Source: Nemesobacter sp965204795 (GTDB taxonomy: Bacteria > Desulfobacterota_D > UBA1144 > Nemesobacterales > Nemesobacteraceae). Taken from it: a stretch of DNA of 64,000 bases. The stretch is from contig OZ242012.1 in the NCBI GenBank assembly GCA_965204795.1, positions 186,001-250,000 on the forward strand, written 5' to 3'. A program made the position numbers and the translations under genes. Shown in pieces: positions 1 through 7,096 of this stretch (position 1 is the first letter of the stretch; every line of letters begins with the position of its first letter). The notes beneath the pieces are model-generated. The model was not told where the DNA came from and did no database searches. It was given only the letters and a program-made list of their open reading frames with translations.

Positions 1-196
1 ACTGGCGCGAACGGATTTTTCCCCGAAAACAGATCCGCGATACGTTCTTCCGATGCCCCGCCGCCGACAACGCGAATCCGGATTCCCGATTCCTTCTTGA
101 CCAACCGGACGCGCGGGAGCCGGCCGCGTGGAGAACATGCGAAACTCCCGCTCGGAGTTTCGTTGCTGACCGCACAATCGGTTTTTCAGAGCTCAT
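1..196 (-). CDS. Hypothetical protein, cut by left window edge
   Basis: An open minus-strand frame runs from an ATG at 196 off the left end of the window. The visible residues are balanced and protein-like, including VVGGGASEERIADLFSGK near the edge. I do not recognise the family. The frame stays open upstream to a GTG at 244, directly after the stop of the HicB-like gene and in the same frame, so the start could be there. Neither start has a clear ribosome-binding site. Position suggests co-transcription with the HicB-like gene; whether it is the cognate toxin cannot be told because the rest is missing. Confidence 0.5.
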   Translation of the reverse strand, partial: MSSEKPIVRSATKLRAGVSHVLHAAGSRASGWSRRNRESGFALSAAGHRKNVSRICFRGKIRSRQ

Positions 197-244
197 TGGC
201 AAGCATGATCGACCCGCATCATCATGGCAACTCGCGTCTGCCAC

Positions 245-562
245 TTAGTCGGAGCGAGCCTCGACGCCTGTCTTGTCCCGGGTCGCCAGCGGCGTCAGTA
301 TTTCCATCGTATCTTCTTCGGACTCTCGCGCGTCGAGGGAAAGCTGGCGAGCGGACTGGTTCAGAACATCGTAAAGCGTGCCTCTTCTGTGACAGCTTTC
401 CACAAACAGCGTTGCGACTTCGCGGAAATTGGCCAAGGCTTTCTCTTCGCTCTCTCCCTGGGCGACCACGTCCAGAGCGTCGTTGGACACTATGAACCAT
501 TCCCTGTCTTTTCTGATCGAGTAACGCAGAAGCAGGCGAAATTCCGCCGGGTTTTTATTCAT
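245..562 (-). CDS. HicB-like antitoxin (DUF1902-type)
   Basis: A 105-residue protein with the HicB partial RNase-H-like layout. A strand-rich N-terminus (residues 5-30) is followed by the hallmark stretch VVAQGESEEKALANFREV and an amphipathic helix. HicB antitoxins bind and block the HicA mRNA interferase and repress their own promoter. I chose the ATG at 562 because an AGGAGG lies 8 bases upstream; an in-frame ATG 8 codons earlier has no such site. No HicA-type dsRBD toxin (conserved His in a GSH motif) is visible beside it. The only neighbour in the same direction is the partial unknown ORF at the window edge, so the toxin may be absent or replaced. Confidence 0.7.
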   Translation of the reverse strand: MNKNPAEFRLLLRYSIRKDREWFIVSNDALDVVAQGESEEKALANFREVATLFVESCHRRGTLYDVLNQSARQLSLDARESEEDTMEILTPLATRDKTGVEARSD

Positions 563-778
563 GACGCGCGCCTCCTGACCGGTCACAGATTACTACATCC
601 GCCGGGAAGAAATCAAGCCCCGGATTTTTCCGCCCTCGCGGCGGCATGAACGTTGCGGGCCCGGCGCGCGCTTTGAGGCGCGGACCGGTTCCGACAGATT
701 TGCAGGGTGGGGAAAGGGATGGAATATACTCGCTTCGGATCCGGCGGCCTTTCCTCTGGAAACGGCCGGGCAAAGCGT

Positions 779-806
779 TATATTTGATACCGCTTGTCAA
801 GACAAG
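779..806 (+). promoter_or_regulatory. Putative promoter with palindromic operator
   Basis: A TATATT -10-like hexamer (779-784) is followed by a perfect palindrome, CTTGTC-AA-GACAAG, at 793-806. It lies 36 bases before the start of the Panacea-like gene at 842. A dyad just downstream of a -10 box fits an autorepressor site, as is usual for antitoxin genes. I see no good -35. Confidence 0.4.
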
Positions 807-841
807 AAACGGGATGGGCGATTGATGGAGGGAGACGGGAT

Positions 842-1285
842 ATGAATAAAAGGAAAAAGTTCATGCTTTTTGCGATGTCGCCCGCCGGCACCGGCTCTTT
901 CTCGCCGGTACAGATACAGAAACTGTTTTTTCTTCTGGACGAAAACGTCGCTACGCAGACCGGGGGACCTCACTTCAGCTTCGAGCCGTACGATTACGGT
1001 CCGTTTGACAAGGATGTCTATCTGGAACTTGAGAAACTGCACCTGAAAGGACTGGTGGAAATTCTAATGTCCCGCGGTCGCGGTTCGAGAATATACAAGC
1101 TGACCGACAAGGGGTTCGAGACCGGCGAAAGGGACTTTGAAAAACTTCCCGAAGACATTCGGCGATACATCCGCGAAGCCGTGAGTTTCGTCCGAGATCT
1201 GTCGTTCGCCGAACTCGTGTCGGCCATCTACGAGGCGTATCCCGAAATGAGAGTGAACAGCGTGTTCTTTCAGGAGGAAAATTGA
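842..1285 (+). CDS. Panacea/GepA-like (SocA/DUF4065-related) protein
   Basis: A 147-residue protein resembling the Panacea/GepA antitoxin group. The N-terminal helix PVQIQKLFFLLDE corresponds to the family's KL-LYFAD helix, followed by FEPYDYGPFDKDVYLELEKL, equivalent to the usual YGPv motif. A winged-helix-like segment follows (GRGSRIYKLTDKGFETG). Panacea domains neutralise very diverse toxins encoded next to them. I chose the ATG at 842 for the GGAGGGAG 7 bases upstream; an in-frame start 16 codons earlier overlaps the operator palindrome. The next frame starts overlapping its stop. This one is closer to the YwgA-like branch than the two other Panacea-like genes in the window, so the antitoxin role is inferred. 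Confidence 0.6.
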   Translation: MNKRKKFMLFAMSPAGTGSFSPVQIQKLFFLLDENVATQTGGPHFSFEPYDYGPFDKDVYLELEKLHLKGLVEILMSRGRGSRIYKLTDKGFETGERDFEKLPEDIRRYIREAVSFVRDLSFAELVSAIYEAYPEMRVNSVFFQEEN

Positions 1286-1547
1286 CGACAAGTTCGACAG
1301 GATTGGAAACAAGATTGACAGGCTGACGGAGCGGATGCGCCGCAACGAATGGAACGCGAGGGTTTTCAGCGGCCAGTCACGATTCCGAAATACTAATGAA
1401 GTGGAACTGGACATAATTCGCAGGAACATGAGTACGGCGAACATGACCGGAAAAGAATATCTGAGCGTCCTGCCCTGTTGTGATTCCGCGGGATATCCGA
1501 ACGCAGACCCGAGGCTGTGCCTTCGGTCATGCCGGACAATACACTGA
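1281..1547 (+). CDS. Small unrecognised ORF overlapping the Panacea-like stop
   Basis: The frame overlaps the stop of the preceding gene and opens with ATT at 1281, right after AGGAGGAAA. The first ATG is at 1335. The upstream part is protein-like (FDRIGNKIDRLTERMRRNEW, charged and helical), whereas the last 25 codons (CCDSAGYPNADPRLC) look non-coding and lie opposite a minus-strand remnant. It could be a small partner gene with a rare AUU start, a truncated gene, or a frameshifted tail of the upstream gene. The function is unknown. Confidence 0.3.
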   Translation: MDDKFDRIGNKIDRLTERMRRNEWNARVFSGQSRFRNTNEVELDIIRRNMSTANMTGKEYLSVLPCCDSAGYPNADPRLCLRSCRTIH

Positions 1548-1770
1548 TGGCCGACTGACGTTGCCGTTGCGTCAAGTTCTCCGCTTGGGAAATCCAGTTC
1601 TGGTAGGTAAATTGTAAATCAGTCAACGCGTTGCCTTCGGCAAATCGTTTGCGCTTGAACGAAGCCGTGGAAAAATTGATAACATCCGCTGGAAGTACGT
1701 AACGGGCTGGGTTCGTCGTTGTCCCGAACGATGCGTCTCGGAACGGAGAAGCAAAGACATGAAAGACCTG
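1480..1770 (-). pseudogene. Possible remnant of a coding sequence, minus strand
   Basis: One minus-strand frame through this gap reads like real protein rather than antisense noise, for example RYVLPADVINFSTASFKRKR and LTQRQRQSAISVLSGM. It has no start of its own here. On one side it runs into the ATPase gene and on the other into the small forward ORF. I do not recognise the family. I interpret it as the leftover of a gene displaced when the neighbouring modules were inserted. Confidence 0.25.
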
Positions 1771-3318
1771 CCATCTCGAGGTTTTTCCGAACTTGAAGTG
1801 AAAAATTTCGGACCAATCGTCGAAGCCAAGATCGACCTGCGTCCGCTGACCGTGCTTGTGGGACCGAGCAACACGGGAAAGTCCTATCTGGCGATTCTGC
1901 TCTACGCGTTGCACAGGTTTTTGAGTGGAGGCAGCCTGTCCAGGGACCCTTTTCTTCCCTTTAGCGGCGTATTTAGACGCGGCAGGGAACGGAAGCTGTC
2001 CAAGAGAGAATTCGATGCTCTTTTGCAATGGGCGGAGAAAGTGCTTGACGAGATGGAGTTGCCGAAGAGCGATATTGCGCTCGACCCCATCTCAGACTTG
2101 ATCGGATCTGTATTTACTGAATCCTGCGGGGAGGTGGGGCAGGGTCTTTCCGAGGAAATTGGAAGGTGCTTCGGAATCGGGAATGAGATCGGAAGTCTTG
2201 TCCGCAAGGAAAGCGGCGACGACATGCACGTTATTTTCCGAAAGCCCGTTCCGAATGATTCGGAGTCTTTCGTGCGTAGCGGGTTGACGGTTTCCAAGCG
2301 GGGAGCTCCTACTTTCAGCACCGCAATACCTGAAGAAATGTCCATGCGGCTTGGGCCTGAAAATCCTAGGAACTACGATTTCATGCGTCACATGGCGATG
2401 GACCTGCTCTCCTCGTCTAGCGGGAACGACAGAAAACGCGAATACGAAGTATGGGGACTGATCGACGCTTTGGCCTCCAGCCAATTACCCAGCGTGTTCG
2501 GTCCATTGCATCTTCCGGCATTCTATCTTCCGGCCGACAGAACCGGGGTGATGCACGGACACAACGTTGTGGTCAGTGCGCTGATCAAGAGTGCCACTAT
2601 GGGGGGAGTTGTTACCGACATTCCTACTCCGACGCTTTCAGGTGTTCTAGCCGATTTTCTCCAACAGCTTATAAGCCTTGGCAACGAGTCGGCCCGACGA
2701 TACTGGAGTCGTGGGTCCCGCAGGTTCCGAAACAAACTCGGCGAGCGGTTCGAGAAAAAGGTTCTCCGCGGGTCCGTGCACACGGATGAATCGGAAGCCG
2801 GATATCCGTCTTTTACTTATCAACCCCAAGGATGGGAAGCGAAGCTGCCCTTGATGAACGCCTCTTCCATGGTATCCGAACTGGCGCCGGTGGTGCTGTA
2901 TCTCCGCCACATTGTTCTTCCGGAAGACCTGCTTATCGTCGAAGAGCCCGAATCGCATCTGCATCCCGCCATGCAGGTCGAGTTCGCCCGTCAGCTCGCG
3001 GCGGTGGTGAATTCCGGCATCAGGGTGATAATTACGACTCACAGCGAATGCCTGCTCGGAGCTCTTGCCAACCTGGTGAAGTCGTCCGAGCTTTACAAGG
3101 GTCGCAAAAGTAAAACCGGCGAGGACGACGCGGCACTGCGGCCCGACCAGGTGGGGGTATGGCTCTTTCAGCCGAAACGGCGGCCTAAAGGGTCGGTCGT
3201 GAAGGAAGTTCCCCTTGACGAAGAGACCGGCCTGTTTCCTTCCGGCTTCAGCGACGTCACCGTCGCCTTGTACAACGAATGGGCGGACATTTCCAACAGG
3301 GTCGAAGAAAGGAGATGA
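1759..3318 (+). CDS. AAA/ABC-type ATPase, candidate defence ATPase
   Basis: A 519-residue ATPase of the SMC/RecF/OLD-like superfamily. It shows an N-terminal FGPI strand, Walker A GPSNTGKS (35-42), a long insertion of about 300 residues, a signature-like SSMVSEL, Walker B LLIVEEPESHLHP (about 391-403) and the H-switch IITTHSE. Such ATPases drive two-gene defence systems (Septu PtuA, PARIS AriA, Gabija GajA, retron-associated ATPases), usually paired with a nuclease or TOPRIM effector. No TOPRIM domain is fused here. The stop overlaps the ATG of the next gene (ATGA), so translation is coupled to a small nuclease-like protein. The ATPase fold is certain; the defence role is inferred from architecture and context. 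Confidence 0.85.
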   Translation: MKDLPSRGFSELEVKNFGPIVEAKIDLRPLTVLVGPSNTGKSYLAILLYALHRFLSGGSLSRDPFLPFSGVFRRGRERKLSKREFDALLQWAEKVLDEMELPKSDIALDPISDLIGSVFTESCGEVGQGLSEEIGRCFGIGNEIGSLVRKESGDDMHVIFRKPVPNDSESFVRSGLTVSKRGAPTFSTAIPEEMSMRLGPENPRNYDFMRHMAMDLLSSSSGNDRKREYEVWGLIDALASSQLPSVFGPLHLPAFYLPADRTGVMHGHNVVVSALIKSATMGGVVTDIPTPTLSGVLADFLQQLISLGNESARRYWSRGSRRFRNKLGERFEKKVLRGSVHTDESEAGYPSFTYQPQGWEAKLPLMNASSMVSELAPVVLYLRHIVLPEDLLIVEEPESHLHPAMQVEFARQLAAVVNSGIRVIITTHSECLLGALANLVKSSELYKGRKSKTGEDDAALRPDQVGVWLFQPKRRPKGSVVKEVPLDEETGLFPSGFSDVTVALYNEWADISNRVEERR

Positions 3319-3794
3319 CGGGACTTGTGGAAGCGGTTCGCGCCAAAGTCGGCGACGGGTGTCTTGACAAGAAGTGCGAAAAAGACGGTTGCAGGGTATC
3401 TCTTAAAGGCGCACCGCAACCGCACCTGATTATTGATTTCGACGAACCGGACTCGCCCCTCGGCAAAAGCCAGATCCGCTGCGATTATCTTTTCGTGGCG
3501 GACGGAAACCGTAACGGAGGCTGGGTTGTCCCGCTGGAACTGAAAAAAGGCAGGTACGATGCCAGCGAAGTCGTCAAGCAGCTCGAGGCTGGCAGAAAAG
3601 TTGCGGAGGATATTGTTCCGGGAAAGACAAAAGTCAGGTTTCGTCCCGTTCTGGTTTTTGGAAGAACTCCGCACTCGGCCGAGATACTGGAATTGAGACA
3701 CAGCAAAATACGCTTTCGCGGGAGCGAAAAACGCATCGAATCGATGAAATGCGGCGGAGGGTTGACGGAAAAGCTCAAAGGGGATTCTCCCTGA
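3315..3794 (+). CDS. Small PD-(D/E)XK-like protein partnered with the ATPase
   Basis: A 159-residue protein starting at the ATG that overlaps the ATPase stop. It has a restriction-endonuclease-fold pattern: IRCDYLFV with D57, then GWVVPLELKKG with E75 and K77 on a predicted strand, i.e. D-x17-E-x-K, followed by a helix with conserved-looking Q89. N-terminal cysteines (C16, C21, C26) might bind metal. It lacks similarity I can see to HNH (PtuB) or TOPRIM (AriB). The tight coupling suggests it is the effector controlled by the ATPase. The nuclease assignment rests only on the motif, so it is moderate. Confidence 0.6.
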   Translation: MTGLVEAVRAKVGDGCLDKKCEKDGCRVSLKGAPQPHLIIDFDEPDSPLGKSQIRCDYLFVADGNRNGGWVVPLELKKGRYDASEVVKQLEAGRKVAEDIVPGKTKVRFRPVLVFGRTPHSAEILELRHSKIRFRGSEKRIESMKCGGGLTEKLKGDSP

Positions 3795-4010
3795 ACATGT
3801 GTTTTCACGGGGAGACAACCTGCGGACCCGGGAACGAAGAAGAACAACGTCAGGCCAACGTTCCAGATAGTCAGCGGCGGCCGACGGGATTTCCCTGACA
3901 GACGCGACGGTTGGTCCGTCCGGGTCGAGGGCGCTTCCGCGTATTTCGTTTTCGCGTCGTTCCTGTCCGAGGTCGCGGTCTCGGAACGCGAAGGCGCAAG
4001 GAGAGGTCCG

Positions 4011-4292
4011 ATGAAACGAAAAAACAAGGGAACGTCTTTTGACGGCTGGCTGGACGAAGAAGGCATCAGGGAAGAAGTCACCGTCGCGGCGATCAGGCGC
4101 GTGCTGGCTCGCCAGGTCGCGGCCGCGATGAAGCGGGACGGCATCACGAAGACGGAGATGGCGCGGCGGATGCGCACCAGCCGCGGCACTCTCGACCGCC
4201 TGCTGGACTCTGAAAACGGGTCCGTCGCTCTCGCGACTCTGCGCAAGGCCGCTTCGGCGGTCGGGCGCGAGGTGCGCCTGGACCTTGCGTAG
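4011..4292 (+). CDS. XRE-family HTH regulator
   Basis: A 93-residue protein. Residues about 38-85 form a Cro/CI-type helix-turn-helix (ITKTEMARRMRTSRGTLDRL), preceded by FDGWLDEEGIREEVTV, typical of HigA-like antitoxins of the XRE class. No HigB/RelE toxin is visible. The 216 bases upstream are open in the same frame (YFVFASFLSEVAVSE) but carry no recognisable domain or start, so they may be a decayed neighbour. It may be an orphan antitoxin or a regulator of the accessory genes around it. Confidence 0.7.
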   Translation: MKRKNKGTSFDGWLDEEGIREEVTVAAIRRVLARQVAAAMKRDGITKTEMARRMRTSRGTLDRLLDSENGSVALATLRKAASAVGREVRLDLA

Positions 4293-4544
4293 ACGGTGGA
4301 GTGCGGGATTTACCCGATTTTCGGACTCCGCTCGGTTTCGTTGGAATTTTATCCCTTTGCGGATGATCCGGAACCTCTGGACGGACGTGGGCGGAACGTT
4401 ATCCGGAGCTCGCCGAATCCGGATTTCATTGATACGCGTCGCGTACGGATGCCGGTTCGGCTATAATTTCATTGCGTCCGACGATTTGCCGGACGTGGTC
4501 GCCCGGGGAGAAAACGGGGCTCGGCCGATAAGGGAGATGTCCTG

Positions 4545-5000
4545 ATGGACGAAAACAGACGGGAACTGCTTGAAATATATAAGCTTCACGCCGGTCTGGC
4601 CGACCGGGCGAGCCGAAGGCGCGCGAGCGCCAACAGGCTTTACGTGAGCCTGCTCACCGGAATCCTGGTTCTCCTGGCGGCTTTTCTCAGGTACGAGACC
4701 GGGACCGTCCCCCTCTGGATGATTCTTACGTCGTTCTCCGTCGTGGGAATGCTTCTTTCCGCTTCGTGGTTTTTCGTCATCCGTTCCTACCGCCAGCTGA
4801 ACTCCGGGAAGTTCGGAACCCTGATAGAGCTCGAGGAGAAGCTCTCCTGGCCGTTTTTCAGGCGCGAATGGGAGATGCTGGAAGAAGGAAAGAACAGAAG
4901 CCGCTACTGGAAGCTCACGGTCGTCGAGTCCTTTCTGCCCCTGGGCTTCTTCGCGCTGTCCCTGGCCCTGTTCCTGGCTGGCTTGTTCAGGCTCGTCTGA
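4545..5000 (+). CDS. RipA-like small membrane protein
   Basis: A 151-residue protein. A charged N-terminal helix (EIYKLHAGLADRASRRRASA) is followed by two close transmembrane helices (about 35-50 and 58-80), the segment SYRQLNSGKFGTLIELEEKL, and a C-terminal helix (about 132-150). This matches the RipA-type small octameric membrane protein family, whose molecular role is poorly known and which is seen near mobile and defence genes. A TATAAT box lies at 4462-4467, about 80 bases upstream. An overlapping ORF from 4285 is an artefact of the open frame. Confidence 0.6.
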   Translation: MDENRRELLEIYKLHAGLADRASRRRASANRLYVSLLTGILVLLAAFLRYETGTVPLWMILTSFSVVGMLLSASWFFVIRSYRQLNSGKFGTLIELEEKLSWPFFRREWEMLEEGKNRSRYWKLTVVESFLPLGFFALSLALFLAGLFRLV

Positions 5001-5216
5001 ACGGGCCGGGAGCGGAGAAGGTGGCGGTTTTCGTTCCCTCTCGGTGTCCATCGAATATGTTTTATCGTCAGGTGCCGTTTCGGTATGGTTTTTAGGAACG
5101 ACAAGCGACAATACTTTGCTTTTCGGTTCAAACAGTACTACTTTAGACATTTTGCCTCTTAAAATCTGGTTGATAAACCGGGGCGTGTTAACGTTATCGG
5201 ACTCGCGGCGGCGGGA
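5001..5216. other. Intergenic stretch with a possible gene-start remnant
   Basis: This gap is AT-richer than its neighbours. On the minus strand, ATG at 5150, preceded by AAGAGGCAAA, opens a frame reading MSKVVLFEPKSKVLSLVVPK for about 40 codons before it becomes antisense to the RipA-like gene. It may be the truncated 5' end of a lost gene. Nothing else is supported. Confidence 0.2.
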
Positions 5217-5435
5217 ATGAACAGGAAAGTAAAAATTATAGCGTTTCTGGCGTTCGTCGTCATCAAGGCGATATGGATGGCGCGTCTGGTGATAGAGATC
5301 GTCGGCCGGGGAATGGAGCGAGGATGGTACGGCGGACTCGATGCCGTCCTGATCGGCGTCACGGCCATGCTGGTTTTGCTGGTCCCCTCGTTCGTGGTAT
5401 GCAGGGGAATTGCCAGGAGGTTGGGAATTTTCTGA
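5217..5435 (+). CDS. Small hypothetical membrane protein
   Basis: A 72-residue ORF with two hydrophobic segments (about 5-28 and 40-64) separated by a short charged loop (GRGMERGWYGG). It precedes the lysis cassette but is separated from it by 245 bases and a promoter. I recognise no family. It could be an accessory membrane protein of the lytic or defence region; coding status is likely but unproven. Confidence 0.45.
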   Translation: MNRKVKIIAFLAFVVIKAIWMARLVIEIVGRGMERGWYGGLDAVLIGVTAMLVLLVPSFVVCRGIARRLGIF

Positions 5436-5556
5436 AAGCCGGGTTTCCGGCCTGGGTTCGCGGCGGCGGGAAAACGCGACCCGCGTCGGATTTCAATTTT
5501 CGAAGGCATTGTTCCGGCGAAGCGGTTTTCCCGGCCGCGGCGATGTCGGACGCGTT

Positions 5557-5585
5557 TTGATTCCGCCCGCCTCTCGGAGTATAAT
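5557..5585 (+). promoter_or_regulatory. Sigma70-type promoter of the lysis cassette
   Basis: TTGATT (5557-5562), a 17-base spacer and a perfect TATAAT (5580-5585). It lies 95 bases before the endolysin start, leaving a leader of about 90 bases. That leader contains a TTG-initiated 23-codon frame preceded by GCGGAGG and ending across the endolysin start. Confidence 0.6.
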
Positions 5586-5680
5586 TCGGAAAGACCGTAT
5601 CGTAGCGGAGGTTTCATTGGGAGCCGAAAGACATATCTGGCGTTCATGCCGAGGAAAGTCCGCGGACGGAGGGACGGCCG

Positions 5681-6211
5681 GTGGCTGATTTCTCCTCCGC
5701 CTACGAGAGGCTTCTGCGGGCCGAGGGCGGCTACCGCGAAACGAACGTCGCGGGAGACCGCGGCGACCACACGTGGGCGGGGATATCCCGCAGGTATCAC
5801 CCGAACTGGAAGGGGTGGGAGCTTGTGGATTCCGGCGCGGCGGACACAGACGAGCTCGTCCGCCTGACCCACCGGTTCTACAAGGAGAACTACTGGGACG
5901 GTTTTCGGGGCGACGACATGGGCTCGCAGGAGATCGCCGAGCACCTTCTGGTCGCGAGCGTTCTCTCGGGACTGGCCACGGTGGTCAAGATGGCCCAGAC
6001 GCTGCTCGAGGTGGACGCGGACGGGATTTTCGGTCAAAAGACTCTCGAGGCCGTGCAGGGACTCGGGTCCCAGGAAAAGATAGACAGGTTCGTGCTGTCT
6101 TTTTGCCTGCTTCGGATATTCCGCTACAACAGGCTGGCCGGGGACCCCCGGCAGCTCAAGTTTCTCCGCGGGTGGATACGGCGTGTGGAAAACAGCCTGA
6201 AGGGGGACTGA
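5681..6211 (+). CDS. GH108-family N-acetylmuramidase (endolysin-like)
   Basis: A 176-residue lysozyme-like murein hydrolase. The N-terminal glycoside hydrolase 108 domain carries the catalytic-type EGGY (E15) and DRGDHTWAGIS. The C-terminal third (DADGIFGQKTLEAVQ) is the putative peptidoglycan-binding domain (PG_binding_3). The family is found in phages, gene transfer agents and ZliS-type secretion activators. There is no signal peptide, so exit needs a holin, which is the next gene two bases on. The start is GTG at 5681, with GGAGGG at 5668-5673. No other phage gene is present, so this is a stand-alone cassette. Confidence 0.9.
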   Translation: MADFSSAYERLLRAEGGYRETNVAGDRGDHTWAGISRRYHPNWKGWELVDSGAADTDELVRLTHRFYKENYWDGFRGDDMGSQEIAEHLLVASVLSGLATVVKMAQTLLEVDADGIFGQKTLEAVQGLGSQEKIDRFVLSFCLLRIFRYNRLAGDPRQLKFLRGWIRRVENSLKGD

Positions 6212-6212
6212 C

Positions 6213-6605
6213 ATGGGACTGACGGCCATATTCAAGACCGGAGCGAAGCTGGTGGACCATCTTTTCGCCAGCAAGGAAGAGCGCGCGCAGGCGGAGCTTG
6301 AGGAGAGAAAGCTCGACCTCGAGCAGAGTCGCCAGCAGACCGAGATAGACACCCAGGAGGCCAGGAGCAGGTCCGTGTTCGTTGCGGGCTGGCGGCCGTT
6401 TATCGGCTGGATATGCGCGATAGGTCTTGCGTGGAAGTTCATACTTTTCGGGTTCGTCCACATGATACTGTCGCTTGCGGGCCAGGATCCCTCGATACTG
6501 CCGGTACCGGACACAAACGACATGATGACGCTGGTGCTGGGGATGCTGGGGCTCGGGGGCATGCGTTCGTACGAAAAGCTCAGGGGAGTTCACAAAGACG
6601 GTTGA
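6213..6605 (+). CDS. Holin of the 3TM gene-transfer-agent type
   Basis: A 130-residue protein matching the GTA_holin_3TM family. A soluble helical N-terminus rich in E/R/Q (ERAQAELEERKLDLEQSRQQ) leads to RPFIGWICAIGLAWKF, the hallmark WRP-x-igw segment, and then two further membrane helices ending in MLGLGGMRSYEKL. Holins form lesions in the inner membrane that let endolysin reach murein. It follows the endolysin by one base and is followed by a third small membrane gene. This family is known from gene transfer agents and related prophages. Confidence 0.9.
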   Translation: MGLTAIFKTGAKLVDHLFASKEERAQAELEERKLDLEQSRQQTEIDTQEARSRSVFVAGWRPFIGWICAIGLAWKFILFGFVHMILSLAGQDPSILPVPDTNDMMTLVLGMLGLGGMRSYEKLRGVHKDG

Positions 6606-6624
6606 AAGGACAGGAGGCGAGAAG

Positions 6625-6759
6625 ATGAGCAGACTGGAAGAGCTGGTTGAAGGCGTTCCCGAGAAGGTGAAGGAAGCCAAGGGGATACTCTGGAAGAACA
6701 GGGTTACGGCGTTTCTTTTCGGCATAGCAGTGGGCTACATGGTCAAGGCGTTTTTCTGA
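6625..6759 (+). CDS. 44-residue membrane protein, third lysis-cassette gene
   Basis: A short ORF preceded by AGGAGGCGAGAAG, giving a protein with a charged helix (MSRLEELVEGVPEKVKEA) and one C-terminal membrane span (TAFLFGIAVGYMVKAFF). It starts 19 bases after the holin stop and shares its direction, so it is probably part of the same transcript. It could be a holin regulator or a tail-anchored accessory protein; no family is recognised. Confidence 0.65.
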   Translation: MSRLEELVEGVPEKVKEAKGILWKNRVTAFLFGIAVGYMVKAFF

Positions 6760-7096
6760 TTCCGGCGCGTCTCCGGAATGTTTTTTTCCCAACGCGGTCG
6801 GTTTCCGGACGACAGCCCGCCGCGGGCGAGGAAAACCGTTACGCGGGAGGCACGTTTCGCGGCGTTCTGAGCGGATCCGGCGGGCGCGGAGGAGGCTGAG
6901 GAATATGCTGCGGGAATGCCGACGCTTCAGGTAACCCGGGAAGAAGCGGCCGTTGAGATTCGCCTTGACTAAACGGCGGCCGCCGTTCGCGATATCGTGG
7001 GAAGCCGGTCTTGCGGAAATCGGGGAAACTCCGGTGCTCCCGCCAAATCCCATCCCTGCAACCGGACGAATTTTTCGGTAAACTTCCACCGTCCCC
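6760..7096. other. Intergenic, no gene supported
   Basis: The 337 bases between the lysis cassette and the TolC-family gene hold no convincing ORF, RNA or repeat. Overlapping frames read as low-complexity Arg/Pro/Gly sequence typical of GC-rich non-coding DNA. No clear promoter is visible for the downstream gene. Confidence 0.4.

Noticed and set aside
3485..4246. 253-codon minus-strand frame across the nuclease-like gene and the HTH gene
   Set aside because: Low-complexity Ser/Arg/Phe sequence without motif or ribosome-binding site; the forward genes are coherent.
4285..4545. 86-codon plus-strand ORF after the HTH gene
   Set aside because: No family, no binding site, overlaps the HTH 3' end; it appears to be an unstopped intergenic frame.
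5651..5661. GAGGAAAGTCC, identical to the conserved core start of RNase P RNA, about 60 bases after a promoter start
   Set aside because: The following bases encode the GH108 endolysin and none of the other conserved RNase P elements follow, so it is most likely chance.
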